Made by a program: the position numbers and the translations under genes. From the NCBI GenBank assembly GCA_039798265.1, contig JBDKGH010000013.1, positions 60,708 through 124,707 of the forward strand: 64,000 nucleotides of DNA, written 5' to 3'. Positions within the stretch are counted from its first letter, which is position 1. Each line of letters begins with the position of its first letter. The notes under the pieces are model-generated. The model had not been told where the DNA came from. It ran no database searches and was given only the letters and a program-made list of their open reading frames with translations. Below are positions 17,801-26,280 of this stretch, in pieces. This DNA comes from JBDKGH01 sp039798265 (lineage in GTDB: Bacteria > Bacteroidota > Bacteroidia > Flavobacteriales_D > Sanyastnellaceae).

Positions 17801-18695
17801 GAAGAGTTTCGATTCGGAGTGGTTCTGTATCGTCTATTCGAATAAAGTAATAAGCAGAGTCTGAGTAAAAATGCTTGTTTTGAACCCATCTCTTTCTGCC
17901 TAGTGTATTGTTATACTGTAACCGCCAGCTGTCAGGTCCTTTTCCGTAAAAAACAAAAAACTCATTGGCATCAAACTCTTGATCGCCGTCGCCTTGGAAA
18001 AAAACGGGATTCTTGGTAAGGTCATCGGGTCTTTCTACGCTGTTCAAAGTGGGCAAAAGAGAGCCGCCGTTACCGTAAATGTTAATTTGCTCAGGATTGA
18101 GATTGTCTACATCAACGCCCAGGGCGTCAAAAGTGTTTTTATCCAATTTATACATCCCATCGCGGGCAATCGCAATTTTATACCAGTTGCCCTCAGCCAA
18201 TACTGAATTTTCAGCAAAAGTGAGAGTTCGTTTTCCTGAACGATTAGGAGCACCGAGGTCAACTTGAAGTTCAAACGACTTCAGAATTTCAAGTTGGCCA
18301 TTTCTTTTTCTGATAGGGAGCACTTTTACGATCAGGTAAGGAATTCCGGCAGCGTCCGTTACGCGGGTGATCACTTTCCAGTCCGATTCAATTCCTGATT
18401 CTGGAAGTGAATTTGAAAGGTTTTTTGGAAAAGATGTAACCTCTTCGGTCGTAAATCGGTAAGAGTACGCCGACGCGTTGGCGTTTAGCTGTTGTCGATA
18501 AACGAAAAATGGCAACCCTGATTGATCAATAAGTGCATTATCGAACAATTTTTGGGGGGTAATTTCAGTTTCAGACGAAAGATTGGAGGCCCATTCCAAG
18601 GTTTTTTGGATGGGAATCACATTTTGCCCACTCATTTTGGCGAAGCTCAAAATGATTAAGGTTGTTGAAAACGAGGCTTTTAGGCAGTTTTTCAT
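14817..18695 (-). CDS. porU: Type IX secretion C-terminal signal peptidase PorU
   Basis: A gingipain-like (C25 family) cysteine peptidase on the cell surface that removes the sorting domain of T9SS cargo and attaches it to an anchor. The protein has 1292 residues from the ATG that begins MKNCLKASFSTTLIILSF, a signal peptide; earlier in-frame starts would put a non-signal stretch in front. The C25 catalytic pair is visible: histidine in YIGHGGERGW (about residue 800) and cysteine in LTATCELARYDD (about 832). The C-terminal end has a FlgD-like beta-sandwich with WDGTDDYGDRIGKGVYIYRL. A -7-like CATTTTTG (minus strand, 18783-18776) lies about 80 bases upstream. It heads the porU-porV-ispF set. 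Confidence 0.94.
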   Translation of the reverse strand: MKNCLKASFSTTLIILSFAKMSGQNVIPIQKTLEWASNLSSETEITPQKLFDNALIDQSGLPFFVYRQQLNANASAYSYRFTTEEVTSFPKNLSNSLPESGIESDWKVITRVTDAAGIPYLIVKVLPIRKRNGQLEILKSFELQVDLGAPNRSGKRTLTFAENSVLAEGNWYKIAIARDGMYKLDKNTFDALGVDVDNLNPEQINIYGNGGSLLPTLNSVERPDDLTKNPVFFQGDGDQEFDANEFFVFYGKGPDSWRLQYNNTLGRKRWVQNKHFYSDSAYYFIRIDDTEPLRIETLPEVTEVENRTATSFPDYQYIENDLYNLAKSGREMYGDLFDSNLNATYNFNFPNVSSVNASVDINVASRSLGTASNFNFSAPGVTGTTTLSAVSDNVTSDVASDQLVVRNFTPASSTIPVTLTYVKSNADAKGWLDYITVNATRTLSMNGNQMIFRDTLSNGTSETVLFQLSNASTVQNIWDITNPLAPKKITFTTTGGVAEWKMTIAEAHEFIAFGGSGYFSPTPKGSVANQNLHALSDIDLVIVAAPKHMGIAQSFADLHTSLGQTVVLTNVMDVFNEFSSGNPDVTAIRMLMKMLYDRAGGDENLMPQNLLLFGDGAYNRNKGIEDFSDYNLILFESDESLSVLGSYVSDDYFVFLSDDDDEQNENLLDCGVGRIPASNASQAETYFKKVRKYVSENPSTDGGAYSEGDASLSPYGTWRNILTFVADDQDGSFGPTEDEHLNQSDRFARYLRTNYPEYDIQKIYMDAFQQVTTPGGERYPDGEDAIRRRIENGSLLVTYIGHGGERGWAHERILDIPTIQNFSNYNRLPVFLTATCELARYDDPGYFSAGEALLLNPSGGAIVMLTTTRIVFSGSNEEMDEAFFTYSFENGTISNLSLGKLNMLTKNNVSPTNNSKPNFSLLGDPAIRMVYPKHRIYNTAINGIDITTFTDTLKSLQEVEFTGYVGDENGVKLTDFNGFVYPTVYDKASVVNTLDNDGANNVQTYNTFNRILFKGKASVTNGDFSYRFVVPYDINYSVDTARVSYYAVAGSQDAHGYNESFKLGGSLSGAQLNTVGPEIELFMNDTTFVSGGVTNTEPLLLAYLRDENGINTSGNGIGHDITAIIDAESQNPIVLNEYYESDLDTYQRGSVRYQLNNISTGDHTLKVKAWDVHNNSSEKTIEFTVAENASIALQHVLNYPNPFTTSTEFFFEHNQAGQMLEVQIQIFTVGGKLVKTINQPMQQNGFRSAPIAWDGTDDYGDRIGKGVYIYRLKVQNELGGEAEQFEKLVILK

Positions 18696-18829
18696 GAAAA
18701 AATGGAAGGGATGAAGCAACGGCATAAACATAAGGCGTGTCTGAATATTGTACACGTTCTAAATTTTTAGGACGCAAAAATGTTGTATTATTGCTAATTC
18801 ATTTATCACCCTATAGAAAACCCGTGCGG

Positions 18830-19822
18830 ATGAAAAAAGTTTTGTTATCGCTTTTTGCAACCCTCACTGTTCTTGGTTTGTGTTCTAATCAAGCACAAGC
18901 TCAAGATCCTGAGTTTACACAGTTTTACGCCAATCCGTTGTACCTCAACCCAGCATTTGCGGGTACTGCGCGTTGTCCTCGTGCTGTTATCAATTACCGT
19001 AATCAATGGCCTTCTTTGTCAGGAACATTTGTGACCACAAGCGCCAGTTACGATCAACACGTAGAAACCATTCAAGGTGGTTTGGGGATTATGTTCCTCA
19101 ACGATCGTGCTGCCCAAAGCACATTGACCACCAATGCCATCAGTGGTATTTATTCTTACCAACAACCCATCAGCCGCAAGTTTTCAGTAAAGGCTGGTCT
19201 TCAAGCGACTTACTTCCAAAAATCATTGGATTGGTCAAAGTTGACATTTGGCGACATGATTGATGCTCGTAAGGGCTTCATTTATGAAACCAATGACGTG
19301 GCGCGCGGAAACGGTAAAGTAAATAACATCGACTTTTCTGCTGGTCTTCTAGGTTTCAGCGAAAAAGTTTTTGGTGGTATTGCCGTTCACCACTTGAACG
19401 AACCAAACGAATCATTAATCGTTGGTACAAGCCGCCTTCCAATGAAATTTACTGCTCACGCAGGTGCTGTTATACCTATTCAAAAGAAGCGTCGCGATGC
19501 GCAAGCTTCATTGAGTCCTAACGTACTTTATCGCCGTCAAGGTGAATTCCAACAATTAAATCTCGGAATGTACGTTAACAAAGGACCAATTGTAGCTGGT
19601 GTATGGTTCCGCGGCTTGTTGTTTGGCCAAACCTACCGCGATTCATTCATTACTACCATCGGTATCCAAACTGACGTTTTGCGTTTTGGATACAGTTACG
19701 ACGTAACTATTTCTCAGTTGACCCCATCGACTGGTGGATCACATGAGATATCTTTGGGAATTAATTTTGACTGCAGACCGAAAAAACCGAAGTTCCGTCA
19801 AATACAGTGTCCTTCGTTTTAA
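18830..19822 (+). CDS. PorP/SprF family type IX secretion membrane protein
   Basis: An outer-membrane barrel of the PorP/SprF family, which helps assemble the T9SS or deliver specific cargo such as SprB adhesins. The 330-residue protein starts with a signal peptide (MKKVLLSLFATLTVLGLCSN, then AQAQ). The family signature QDPEFTQFYANPLYLNPAFA follows, then NYRNQWP. I chose the ATG at 18830; the longer in-frame extension adds a stretch that destroys the signal peptide. It precedes gldJ by 38 bases. The arrangement next to gldJ suggests a core T9SS role, but the family has many paralogues, so PorP or SprF proper cannot be decided here. Confidence 0.9.
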   Translation: MKKVLLSLFATLTVLGLCSNQAQAQDPEFTQFYANPLYLNPAFAGTARCPRAVINYRNQWPSLSGTFVTTSASYDQHVETIQGGLGIMFLNDRAAQSTLTTNAISGIYSYQQPISRKFSVKAGLQATYFQKSLDWSKLTFGDMIDARKGFIYETNDVARGNGKVNNIDFSAGLLGFSEKVFGGIAVHHLNEPNESLIVGTSRLPMKFTAHAGAVIPIQKKRRDAQASLSPNVLYRRQGEFQQLNLGMYVNKGPIVAGVWFRGLLFGQTYRDSFITTIGIQTDVLRFGYSYDVTISQLTPSTGGSHEISLGINFDCRPKKPKFRQIQCPSF

Positions 19823-19860
19823 GTTTAGCGACTTACCATAACTTTCAAAAAAGGGAAATC

Positions 19861-21615
19861 ATGAAATCAATGGCAAGCAAATTCAGAATCCTCGGACTTC
19901 TGGCATCTGTTGCTCTCCTCGCATCCTGCGAGAAAGAACGCTCAGGCGCTACCGGATGGTCGTACAACGACCCAAAAAACGGTGGTTTTGAGCGTATCGA
20001 CTACATCGAACAAGAAACAGGTCCTGGTCTCGTATTGGTAGAAGGTGGTACCTTCACCATGGGACGAGTGGAAGATGATGTTAACTACGCATGGGATAAC
20101 ATCCCACGCCGTGTTACTGTATCTTCTTTCTACATGGACGAAACCGAAGTAACCAACCAATACTGGTTGGATTATTTGCATTGGTTAGGTCTTGTGTACG
20201 GTGACAGTTATCCTGAAATCGTTAACCGCGCATTGCCTGACACGTTGGTATGGCGCGAAAAAATGGAATACAACGAACCATACGTAGAATACTATCTACG
20301 TCACCCTGCTTACCAAGACTACCCAGTAGTAGGTGTAAGCTGGTTGCAAGCTAACGACTGGTGCGCTTGGAGAACTGACCGCGTAAACGAATTGATCATG
20401 ATTCGTGAAGGTTTGTTGGTTCATAATCCAACTGCTCAAGTTGACGAAGAACACTTCACTACAGATACTTACCTTAACGGTCAGTACGAAGGTGAAGCTG
20501 CAGCTGATGGTATCGTAGATCTTAATCCAAAAGGTTCTGGTTTCCGTAAAGTGCGCATGCAAGATGGTATCTTGTTGCCTCGCTACCGCCTCCCAACTGA
20601 AGCAGAATGGGAATACGCAGCTCTCGGCTTGATCGGTAACTCTTTCCAAGAATTGATCACAGATCGCCGTACTTACCCATGGAATGGTCACTACGTTCGT
20701 AATGACGATAACGGTGGTAAATTCTTCGGTACGATCCGTGCCAACTTCGTTCGTGGATCGGGTGATATGATGGGGGTTGCAGGTTATCTGAATGATAACG
20801 CTGATATTACAGCTCCTGTTTATGCTTATCCTCCAAACGACTACGGTTTGTACAATATGTCAGGTAACGTATCTGAGTGGGTAATGGACGTTTATCGTCC
20901 ACTTTCTCCAGAAGATAAATCAGAGTTCCGTCCTTTCCGTGGTAACGTTTATGAAACGAAAACATTGAATAGCGATGGTACGATTGCGGATAAGTTTGAT
21001 TACAACGTTTATGATATTGAAGGTTGTGATTACTTCTTCCGTAGTTATCAGAAAGAATCTGCTACACGTTTGACTGAAGCAGAAATTACCTTCTTCGACA
21101 ATAACATCACAGCAAAAATCGAACAAGCTCGTACCAAAGAGAAAGAGCGTAAAACCGACGAAGCTCAACAGATCATGCAAGCAATCATGGACGATATCAC
21201 TTCTTTTGATTCTCCAATTGCCCCAGATCTTCGTGATGGTATGTCAGACTACATGACCAAAACAGCGGGTAACCAAAAATCTCGCGAGGTTAACGTAGAA
21301 GAGAACATTGACCGTCGTAACTACCGCAAATCTGATAACATCGACTACCAAGACGGTGATTTCAGCAGCAGTATTTTCTACAACGACAACTCTTACGAAA
21401 CTGATAAAAACCGTATGTACGAGTGGGGTCAAACTACATTAGTAAATAACCGTGCACGTGTGTACAAAGGTGGTAACTGGCGTGACCGCGCTTACTTCAC
21501 CATTCCAGGTACACGTCGCTTCCTCGATGAGCGTCGCTCAATGGCAACACTAGGTTTCCGTTGCGCCATGACTCGCGTAGGTAGCCCAACCGGTATCGGC
21601 GCACGCGGCGAATAA
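19861..21615 (+). CDS. gldJ: Gliding motility / T9SS lipoprotein GldJ
   Basis: GldJ is an outer-membrane lipoprotein that with GldK stabilises the T9SS ring and motor. The start is the ATG at 19861, giving a lipoprotein signal ending LLASC with lipidated Cys23, 584 residues in all. The body is a formylglycine-generating-enzyme (sulfatase-modifying) fold: GGTFTMG near 62, RLPTEAEWEYAA near 243, MSGNVSEWVMDVY near 336 and GFRCAM near the end. The catalytic cysteines of true enzymes are not evident, so a structural role fits. An insertion rich in Glu, Lys and Gln (about residues 410-480) splits the fold, as in GldJ. It lies between porP and murF; gldJ beside porU and porV is known from Flavobacterium. 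GldK is the main alternative. Codons look strongly biased, suggesting high expression. Confidence 0.88.
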   Translation: MKSMASKFRILGLLASVALLASCEKERSGATGWSYNDPKNGGFERIDYIEQETGPGLVLVEGGTFTMGRVEDDVNYAWDNIPRRVTVSSFYMDETEVTNQYWLDYLHWLGLVYGDSYPEIVNRALPDTLVWREKMEYNEPYVEYYLRHPAYQDYPVVGVSWLQANDWCAWRTDRVNELIMIREGLLVHNPTAQVDEEHFTTDTYLNGQYEGEAAADGIVDLNPKGSGFRKVRMQDGILLPRYRLPTEAEWEYAALGLIGNSFQELITDRRTYPWNGHYVRNDDNGGKFFGTIRANFVRGSGDMMGVAGYLNDNADITAPVYAYPPNDYGLYNMSGNVSEWVMDVYRPLSPEDKSEFRPFRGNVYETKTLNSDGTIADKFDYNVYDIEGCDYFFRSYQKESATRLTEAEITFFDNNITAKIEQARTKEKERKTDEAQQIMQAIMDDITSFDSPIAPDLRDGMSDYMTKTAGNQKSREVNVEENIDRRNYRKSDNIDYQDGDFSSSIFYNDNSYETDKNRMYEWGQTTLVNNRARVYKGGNWRDRAYFTIPGTRRFLDERRSMATLGFRCAMTRVGSPTGIGARGE

Positions 21616-21630
21616 GAATTTCCCTTTTAG

Positions 21631-21680
21631 AAAAAAGGCCGAGGCTTAGGATCTATCCTGAGTTTCGGCCTTTTTCTTTT
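21631..21680 (+). terminator. Rho-independent terminator after gldJ
   Basis: The outer stem AAAAAGGCCGA (21632-21642) pairs with its complement at 21665-21675. An inner stem CTTAGGA/TCCTGAG extends it. A T-rich tail follows. Confidence 0.88.
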
Positions 21681-21748
21681 AAGGGCTTTTTCACAATCGA
21701 CCTTGAGCAACAAACTGTATGAAGCGCTCGCTTGCTGTTTTGCTATTC

Positions 21749-21756
21749 TAAATTTG
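21749..21756 (+). promoter_or_regulatory. -7 promoter element directly before murF
   Basis: TAAATTTG matches the consensus exactly and lies 4 bases before the first of two tandem ATG codons (21761 and 21764). Transcription from it would start inside or at the start codon. No TTG lies at a proper -33 distance, so the element is only a candidate. Confidence 0.4.
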
Positions 21757-21760
21757 AAAC

Positions 21761-23044
21761 ATGATGGATCGAATTTTTCAGCAATTCTTGCGCGTTCACA
21801 AAGTGACCACAGATACGCGTCATATTGAAAAGGACTCAATTTTTTTCGCCCTTAAAGGTGAACGATTCAATGGTAACACGTTTGCCTTGCAAGCTCTAGA
21901 AGCTGGAGCTTCTATGGCTGTGGTGGATGAAGTCATAGCAGGCGCTGATGAACGCGTAGTTCAAGTAAACGACGTACTCGCTGCCTTGCAGGAGTTGTCA
22001 AAAATGTATCGATCTACTTTCAGTATTCCGTTCGTAGCCATCACGGGTAGCAATGGAAAAACGACCACGAAAGAATTAATGCGCGATGTACTGAAGAAAA
22101 AGTATAAAGTGCATGCTACGAAAGGAAATCTGAACAATCACATTGGAGTGCCGCTTACTTTGTTGAGTATGCCAGCGGATACCGAGCTAGCTATTATAGA
22201 AATGGGGGCCAATCACCAAAAAGAAATCAGTAGCTATTGCCAATACGCCATGCCCGATTTTGGATTGATCACCAATATTGGTAAAGCACATTTAGAAGGC
22301 TTCGGTGGTGAAGAGGGAGTGAAAAAAGGCAAGCGCGAATTGTATGACTTTATTCAGGCAAAAGAAGGGCTGGTGTTTGCCAACACGGAGTATCCCGTGT
22401 TAGACGAAGTGAGCAAAGGAATGCGCCGGGTGGAATATGGGTTTCATACAGGGGGACAACATTTGTCAGCGGTAGAAGGTGGCGAGACATTGACCTTTGA
22501 TTTAAGCACTGAGAATAATTCGGCGATACGTGTGCATACGCAATTAGCGGGCAGCTACAATTTGTATAATATGGCCTCGGCCATAGCCGTGGGGCGCTAC
22601 TTTGGTGTGCCTTTACAGGATATAGTAGATGCTATTGAGGCATATACACCCGATAATAATCGATCTCAACTAGTGAAGTCTGCAAAGAATACCATAATTA
22701 TGGATGCATATAATGCCAATCCAAATAGTATGGTAGAGGCCTTGAAAAATTTGGCTAAGCAAAATCACACAAGCAAGTTGGCCATAATAGGTGACATGCG
22801 AGAATTGGGCGAAACGGGGCCATTAGAACATCAGAAAATTATCGATCTCGCGCAGGAGTTGGGCTTGAGTTGTTGGTTAGTGGGCCCTATCTTTTTTTCT
22901 TTAAAAGAAAAATCAAATTTTCCGGCATTCCTCAATACGGATGATGCCAAACAATATCTCCAAAATCACCCCATAGAAAAGGCTTTGGTACTGTTGAAGG
23001 GATCACGAGGAATTAAATTGGAGGGCTTGAGCGATCTGCTCTGA
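21761..23044 (+). CDS. murF: UDP-N-acetylmuramoyl-tripeptide--D-alanyl-D-alanine ligase
   Basis: Adds D-Ala-D-Ala to UDP-MurNAc-tripeptide, the last cytoplasmic step of the peptidoglycan precursor. The 427-residue protein has the Mur ligase ATP loop GSNGKTTTKELM (about 96-107), EMGANHQKEI, and a C-terminal domain starting at DAYNANPNSM. Unlike its sister ligases MurC, MurD and MurE, it is outside the division cluster at the end of this window; murF next to gldJ is usual in this phylum. The true start may be either of two adjacent ATG codons. The preceding -7 element would make the mRNA nearly leaderless. Confidence 0.95.
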   Translation: MMDRIFQQFLRVHKVTTDTRHIEKDSIFFALKGERFNGNTFALQALEAGASMAVVDEVIAGADERVVQVNDVLAALQELSKMYRSTFSIPFVAITGSNGKTTTKELMRDVLKKKYKVHATKGNLNNHIGVPLTLLSMPADTELAIIEMGANHQKEISSYCQYAMPDFGLITNIGKAHLEGFGGEEGVKKGKRELYDFIQAKEGLVFANTEYPVLDEVSKGMRRVEYGFHTGGQHLSAVEGGETLTFDLSTENNSAIRVHTQLAGSYNLYNMASAIAVGRYFGVPLQDIVDAIEAYTPDNNRSQLVKSAKNTIIMDAYNANPNSMVEALKNLAKQNHTSKLAIIGDMRELGETGPLEHQKIIDLAQELGLSCWLVGPIFFSLKEKSNFPAFLNTDDAKQYLQNHPIEKALVLLKGSRGIKLEGLSDLL

Positions 23045-23053
23045 TTTACCCGC

Positions 23054-23061
23054 TATTTTTG
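23054..23061 (+). promoter_or_regulatory. -7 promoter element of tyrS
   Basis: TATTTTTG followed by CCCCTC begins 9 bases after the murF stop codon and ends 21 bases before the tyrS ATG. The last three bases read TTG and can be mistaken for a start codon. A CTTG at 23026-23029 is somewhat too far upstream (24 bases) to be a standard -33 box. Confidence 0.6.
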
Positions 23062-23082
23062 CCCCTCGAAACGAAGAAGAAT

Positions 23083-24369
23083 ATGAAGAATTTCATCGAA
23101 GAAATGAAGTGGCGCGGAATGCTCCACGACATCATGCCAGGAACAGAAGAGCTACTCAATAAGGGTATGGTTTCGGGTTATATTGGATTTGACCCAACAG
23201 CTGACTCATTGGGTGTAGGCAACTTGGTGCAGGTCATGACTCTTCTTCACTTTCAACGCTGTGGTCACAAGCCTTTTGCTTTGATTGGCGGTGCCACTGG
23301 TATGGTGGGCGATCCGTCTGGCAAGTCTGCAGAGCGCAATTTATTAGATGAAGATACACTGCGTCACAATTTAGCTTGTCAGCGCGCCCAGTTAGAGAAG
23401 TTCCTCGATTTTAACTGCGGAGCCAACTCGGCAGAAATCGTGAATAACTACGATTGGTTTAAAGACTTCACATTCCTTGATTTTATTCGCGATGTGGGAA
23501 AACGAATAACGGTGAACTACATGATGGCGAAAGACTCCGTGAGTAAACGCTTGACGGGAGAAAACCGCGAGGGCATGAGCTTTACCGAGTTTACGTACCA
23601 ATTGATACAAGGCTATGATTTTTTCCATTTATGGAAAAACAAAGGCATCCAACTGCAAATGGGAGGAAGTGATCAGTGGGGTAACATTACTACAGGTACT
23701 GAGTTGATTCGAAGAATGGAGGCGGGAGAAGCCTATGCGCTTACTACACCACTGATTAAAAAGGCAGATGGCACTAAATTCGGAAAAACAGAAGGCGGCA
23801 ATATTTGGTTAGATGCCAAACGCACTTCTCCTTATAAATTCTATCAATTTTGGTTGAATAGCAGCGATGCAGATGTGGTGAATTACATCCGTATTTTTTC
23901 TTTAAAAACAAAAGAAGAAATTGATGCCTTGATCGCTGAACATAGCCAAGATCCAGGTCGACGAGTGGTTCAAAAGGCATTGGCCGAAGAGATTACAGAA
24001 CGAGTTCACTCCAAAGCCGATTTGGAAGCGGCATTAGCAGCGTCGGAAATTCTTTTTGGAAAATCAACCACCGAGGACTTGAGAAAAGTGAATGAAAGCG
24101 ACTTGCTAGATATTTTCGAGGGTGTGCCCCAAGGAAACTACTCAAAGGCGGAACTAACTGCAGGTGCGGGTATGATTGACGTTTTGGTAAAAAGCGGTTT
24201 CTTACCTTCAAATGGAGAGGCGAAGCGCGCTTTACAAGAAAACAGCATCAGTGTGAATAAGGAAAAAGCAAGTGCCGATAAGGCCTTTGCTGCCGCTGAT
24301 CTTTTGAACGATAAATATGTGCTCCTGCAGCGGGGTAAGAAGAATTATTTCCTCCTTATAGCCGAATAA
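23083..24369 (+). CDS. tyrS: Tyrosyl-tRNA synthetase
   Basis: Charges tRNA-Tyr with tyrosine. The start is the ATG at 23083 (MKNFIEEMKWRGML), giving 428 residues; an in-frame TTG at 23059 belongs to the promoter. Class I signatures are the HIGH-region sequence GFDPTADSLGVGNL (about 34-47) and the KMSKS counterpart KFGKT (about 233-237). The tyrosine-binding YQLIQGYDFFHL and GGSDQWGNI are present. A C-terminal S4-like RNA-binding segment has SNGEAKRALQENSISVN. This is a typical bacterial TyrRS. A hairpin terminator follows. Confidence 0.97.
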   Translation: MKNFIEEMKWRGMLHDIMPGTEELLNKGMVSGYIGFDPTADSLGVGNLVQVMTLLHFQRCGHKPFALIGGATGMVGDPSGKSAERNLLDEDTLRHNLACQRAQLEKFLDFNCGANSAEIVNNYDWFKDFTFLDFIRDVGKRITVNYMMAKDSVSKRLTGENREGMSFTEFTYQLIQGYDFFHLWKNKGIQLQMGGSDQWGNITTGTELIRRMEAGEAYALTTPLIKKADGTKFGKTEGGNIWLDAKRTSPYKFYQFWLNSSDADVVNYIRIFSLKTKEEIDALIAEHSQDPGRRVVQKALAEEITERVHSKADLEAALAASEILFGKSTTEDLRKVNESDLLDIFEGVPQGNYSKAELTAGAGMIDVLVKSGFLPSNGEAKRALQENSISVNKEKASADKAFAAADLLNDKYVLLQRGKKNYFLLIAE

Positions 24370-24390
24370 TTTTTTTTCAAATAGCTCTAA

Positions 24391-24428
24391 AAATAAAGCG
24401 AGGCTCCCGATGGAACCTCGCTTTATTT
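24391..24428. terminator. Bidirectional terminator between tyrS and the LuxE-like gene
   Basis: A perfect 13-bp stem AAATAAAGCGAGG (24391-24403) with its complement at 24416-24428 has a 12-base loop. It is A/T-flanked on both sides, so it can serve both converging genes. The remaining ~140 bases before 24572 show no convincing gene. Confidence 0.8.
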
Positions 24429-24571
24429 GTTTAGGAAATCATGAAATCTTGATCATATAAGGCTTACCGGGAGAGGCAGGCACTCTATAACCAATGTTTT
24501 TGAAGACTTGCGTCCTCTTCAGATATAAGACGCAGGCAAAGTGTTGGGGTTGCTTATGAAAAAAGGAAAAA

Positions 24572-25564
24572 TTATTCGGGCGCAATCATGAGGTTACAGC
24601 CGCGAGCTTCCGATTGATCAAATCTTCCGATCACTTCGAATTGACCATTTTCATGGAGTTTTCCAAGATCTTCAGTAGCAATAAAACTGCAGGAATAGAA
24701 GTTGGCGAGATCAATGATGTTGATTCCTCCCGATTTACCGTTTGGTGCCGCACTAAGCGGATCGGTGGTGTCGCGCAGCAAGATGCGTAGGGTTCGGTTT
24801 TGCTTAAAAAGGCCACCGCCGTCAGAGTAAGCCTGACTAAGTAGTTCGGTCATTCCATATTCACTGTGAATCGGGATAGGACCAAAACGATGCTGTAAAA
24901 AGCGGTGCACTTGCTCTCGGGTCATTTCCTCTCTTCTTCCCTTCATTCCGCCTGTTTCCATAATGGTGGTATGCTGAAGAGGAAGCGAAAAGTGTTCGGC
25001 AAAATCAAGTAGCCCGAACGTAACGCCGAGGAGGAGGGTTTTTATACCGGCTGCTTCATTGGCTATTAATTGCTGAGCGAGCTCGGTATGATTGTGTAAG
25101 TAGAATCCAGAACCGGCCTTGGCTTTAGCAATCATCGATTCGGCCATCAATACCAATGAAGAGCCTGTTCTTTCGAGATAGGAGGGAAGTAAGGCTAAAA
25201 CACACCAATCTTGAAGAGCCCCGTAATGTTCTTCGAAAAGCTGCAGAGCATGTTCGATGTAAGCGTTTTTGAAAGCAACGAGATGCTTGCTTGTTTTTTG
25301 TCCGGTAGTACCAGAAGAGGAAAAGACGATTTCTGGAGAAAAACCGTTGGAAATGATCTCGTGACTTTTGAAGAAAGAGATGGGTAAAAATGGAATCTTT
25401 TTGTAATCATTGATGGATTCCGGTGCAATTTTTAAAAGAGACAAGTAGTCTTTGTAAATGGAAACATGCACACTTTGATAGCGAAACACCTCCATTGCCA
25501 CCTCTTCGAAGCGAAAATCGCTACCAGGGTGAACTATTTTTTGGAAGAGTTGTGAGTGTTGCAT
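24572..25564 (-). CDS. LuxE-family acyl-protein synthetase / acyl transferase
   Basis: A 330-residue member of the LuxE family, which is related to adenylate-forming (ANL) enzymes. It has the phosphate-binding loop SSSGTTGQKTSKH (about residues 90-102) and the later EYGMTELLSQAY typical of ANL active sites, but lacks the long C-terminal lid domain of CoA ligases. LuxE proper activates fatty acids for bioluminescence. No lux genes are nearby, and Bacteroidota homologues are thought to serve other acyl-transfer pathways, so the substrate is unknown. I chose the ATG at 25564 (MQHSQLFQK); one 7 codons upstream is possible. A -7-like TTTATTTG (minus strand, 25590-25583) lies 18 bases before it. 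Confidence 0.85.
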   Translation of the reverse strand: MQHSQLFQKIVHPGSDFRFEEVAMEVFRYQSVHVSIYKDYLSLLKIAPESINDYKKIPFLPISFFKSHEIISNGFSPEIVFSSSGTTGQKTSKHLVAFKNAYIEHALQLFEEHYGALQDWCVLALLPSYLERTGSSLVLMAESMIAKAKAGSGFYLHNHTELAQQLIANEAAGIKTLLLGVTFGLLDFAEHFSLPLQHTTIMETGGMKGRREEMTREQVHRFLQHRFGPIPIHSEYGMTELLSQAYSDGGGLFKQNRTLRILLRDTTDPLSAAPNGKSGGINIIDLANFYSCSFIATEDLGKLHENGQFEVIGRFDQSEARGCNLMIAPE

Positions 25565-25573
25565 GATTTGGAA

Positions 25574-25604
25574 TTGCGAATGCAAATAAAAACCGATAGT
25601 TTTG
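25574..25604 (+). promoter_or_regulatory. Promoter of the lipoprotein gene, abutting its start codon
   Basis: TTG (25574-25576), a 20-base spacer and TAGTTTTG (25597-25604) form a complete Bacteroidota promoter. The -7 box ends only 5 bases before the ATG at 25610, so the predicted mRNA has essentially no leader. It overlaps the upstream region of the divergent LuxE-like gene. Confidence 0.6.
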
Positions 25605-25609
25605 AAGTA

Positions 25610-26104
25610 ATGAAAAAGAGTTCACTTCTTTTATTGATTTTCGTCTTTTTGATGGCGTCCTGCCTCAAAAGGGAAGAATACTCGGATGTACCTTCGATCA
25701 CCTATAAGTCATTTACTACCTCTGCGGACTCTGCGGTGCTTGTAATGGATTTTGTAGATGGAGATGGTAATTTCGGTATTACCGAATCGGATACCAGTGG
25801 CATCTATGATGACTGTTTTCAACGGTATAACCTCTATGCCGAGTACTACGAATTGCGCAATGGCGTGTGGACGTGGGTTCAATTGGATCCGTGCATTGAC
25901 CAACTTCCTTTTTATTATCAAGTCCCTTTTGCAGAGCCCACTGGTCAGTTTAAAACCCAAAAAGGACAAATAGAGATAGTGATGAAACCTACGTACTACC
26001 TCACCAATGACTTTGATACCTGTCGGTTTGTGATCAAAATAGCGGATAGAGACCGCAACTTCAGTAATACGGTGACAACCAGAACTTTTGTAAAGCCGAT
26101 CTAA
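25610..26104 (+). CDS. Hypothetical lipoprotein
   Basis: A 164-residue predicted lipoprotein. The signal sequence MKKSSLLLLIFVFLMASC gives lipidated Cys18. The mature part has an acidic loop DFVDGDGNFGI that resembles calcium-binding loops, and beta-type alternation throughout. Similar small lipoproteins with the FxDGDGxxG pattern are frequent in Bacteroidota but have no assigned role. An in-frame start upstream at 25556 would put a charged stretch before the signal peptide and is rejected. It is divergent from the LuxE-like gene and stands alone. Confidence 0.8.
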   Translation: MKKSSLLLLIFVFLMASCLKREEYSDVPSITYKSFTTSADSAVLVMDFVDGDGNFGITESDTSGIYDDCFQRYNLYAEYYELRNGVWTWVQLDPCIDQLPFYYQVPFAEPTGQFKTQKGQIEIVMKPTYYLTNDFDTCRFVIKIADRDRNFSNTVTTRTFVKPI

Positions 26105-26280
26105 TCTTCGTTTAGAAGGCAAAAAAGCGTGGACTAGGGGCATTTTTCCATCGTTAGAACTGTGATTTTCACCGATGAGTGTTTGTATTTGTCGGGAAAA
26201 AAAGGACTTTCGACGGGCAACCAACCTACTTTAGCTGCGTCTAAGGAGTAGAAGATACCTCACCCTAAAATTCGTAAGCT

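Noticed and set aside
18571..18829. Strong promoter for porP/sprF in the porU-porP gap
   Set aside because: Only imperfect candidates exist, such as TATTATTG (18786-18793), without a -33 box; I could not choose one.
24439..24560. Minus-strand open frame after the LuxE-like gene ending in a plausible peptide (GYRVPASPGKPYMIKIS)
   Set aside because: It has no start codon of its own, lies in a different frame from the LuxE-like stop, and the upstream protein already has a normal length and end. Chance or a decayed remnant is more likely.
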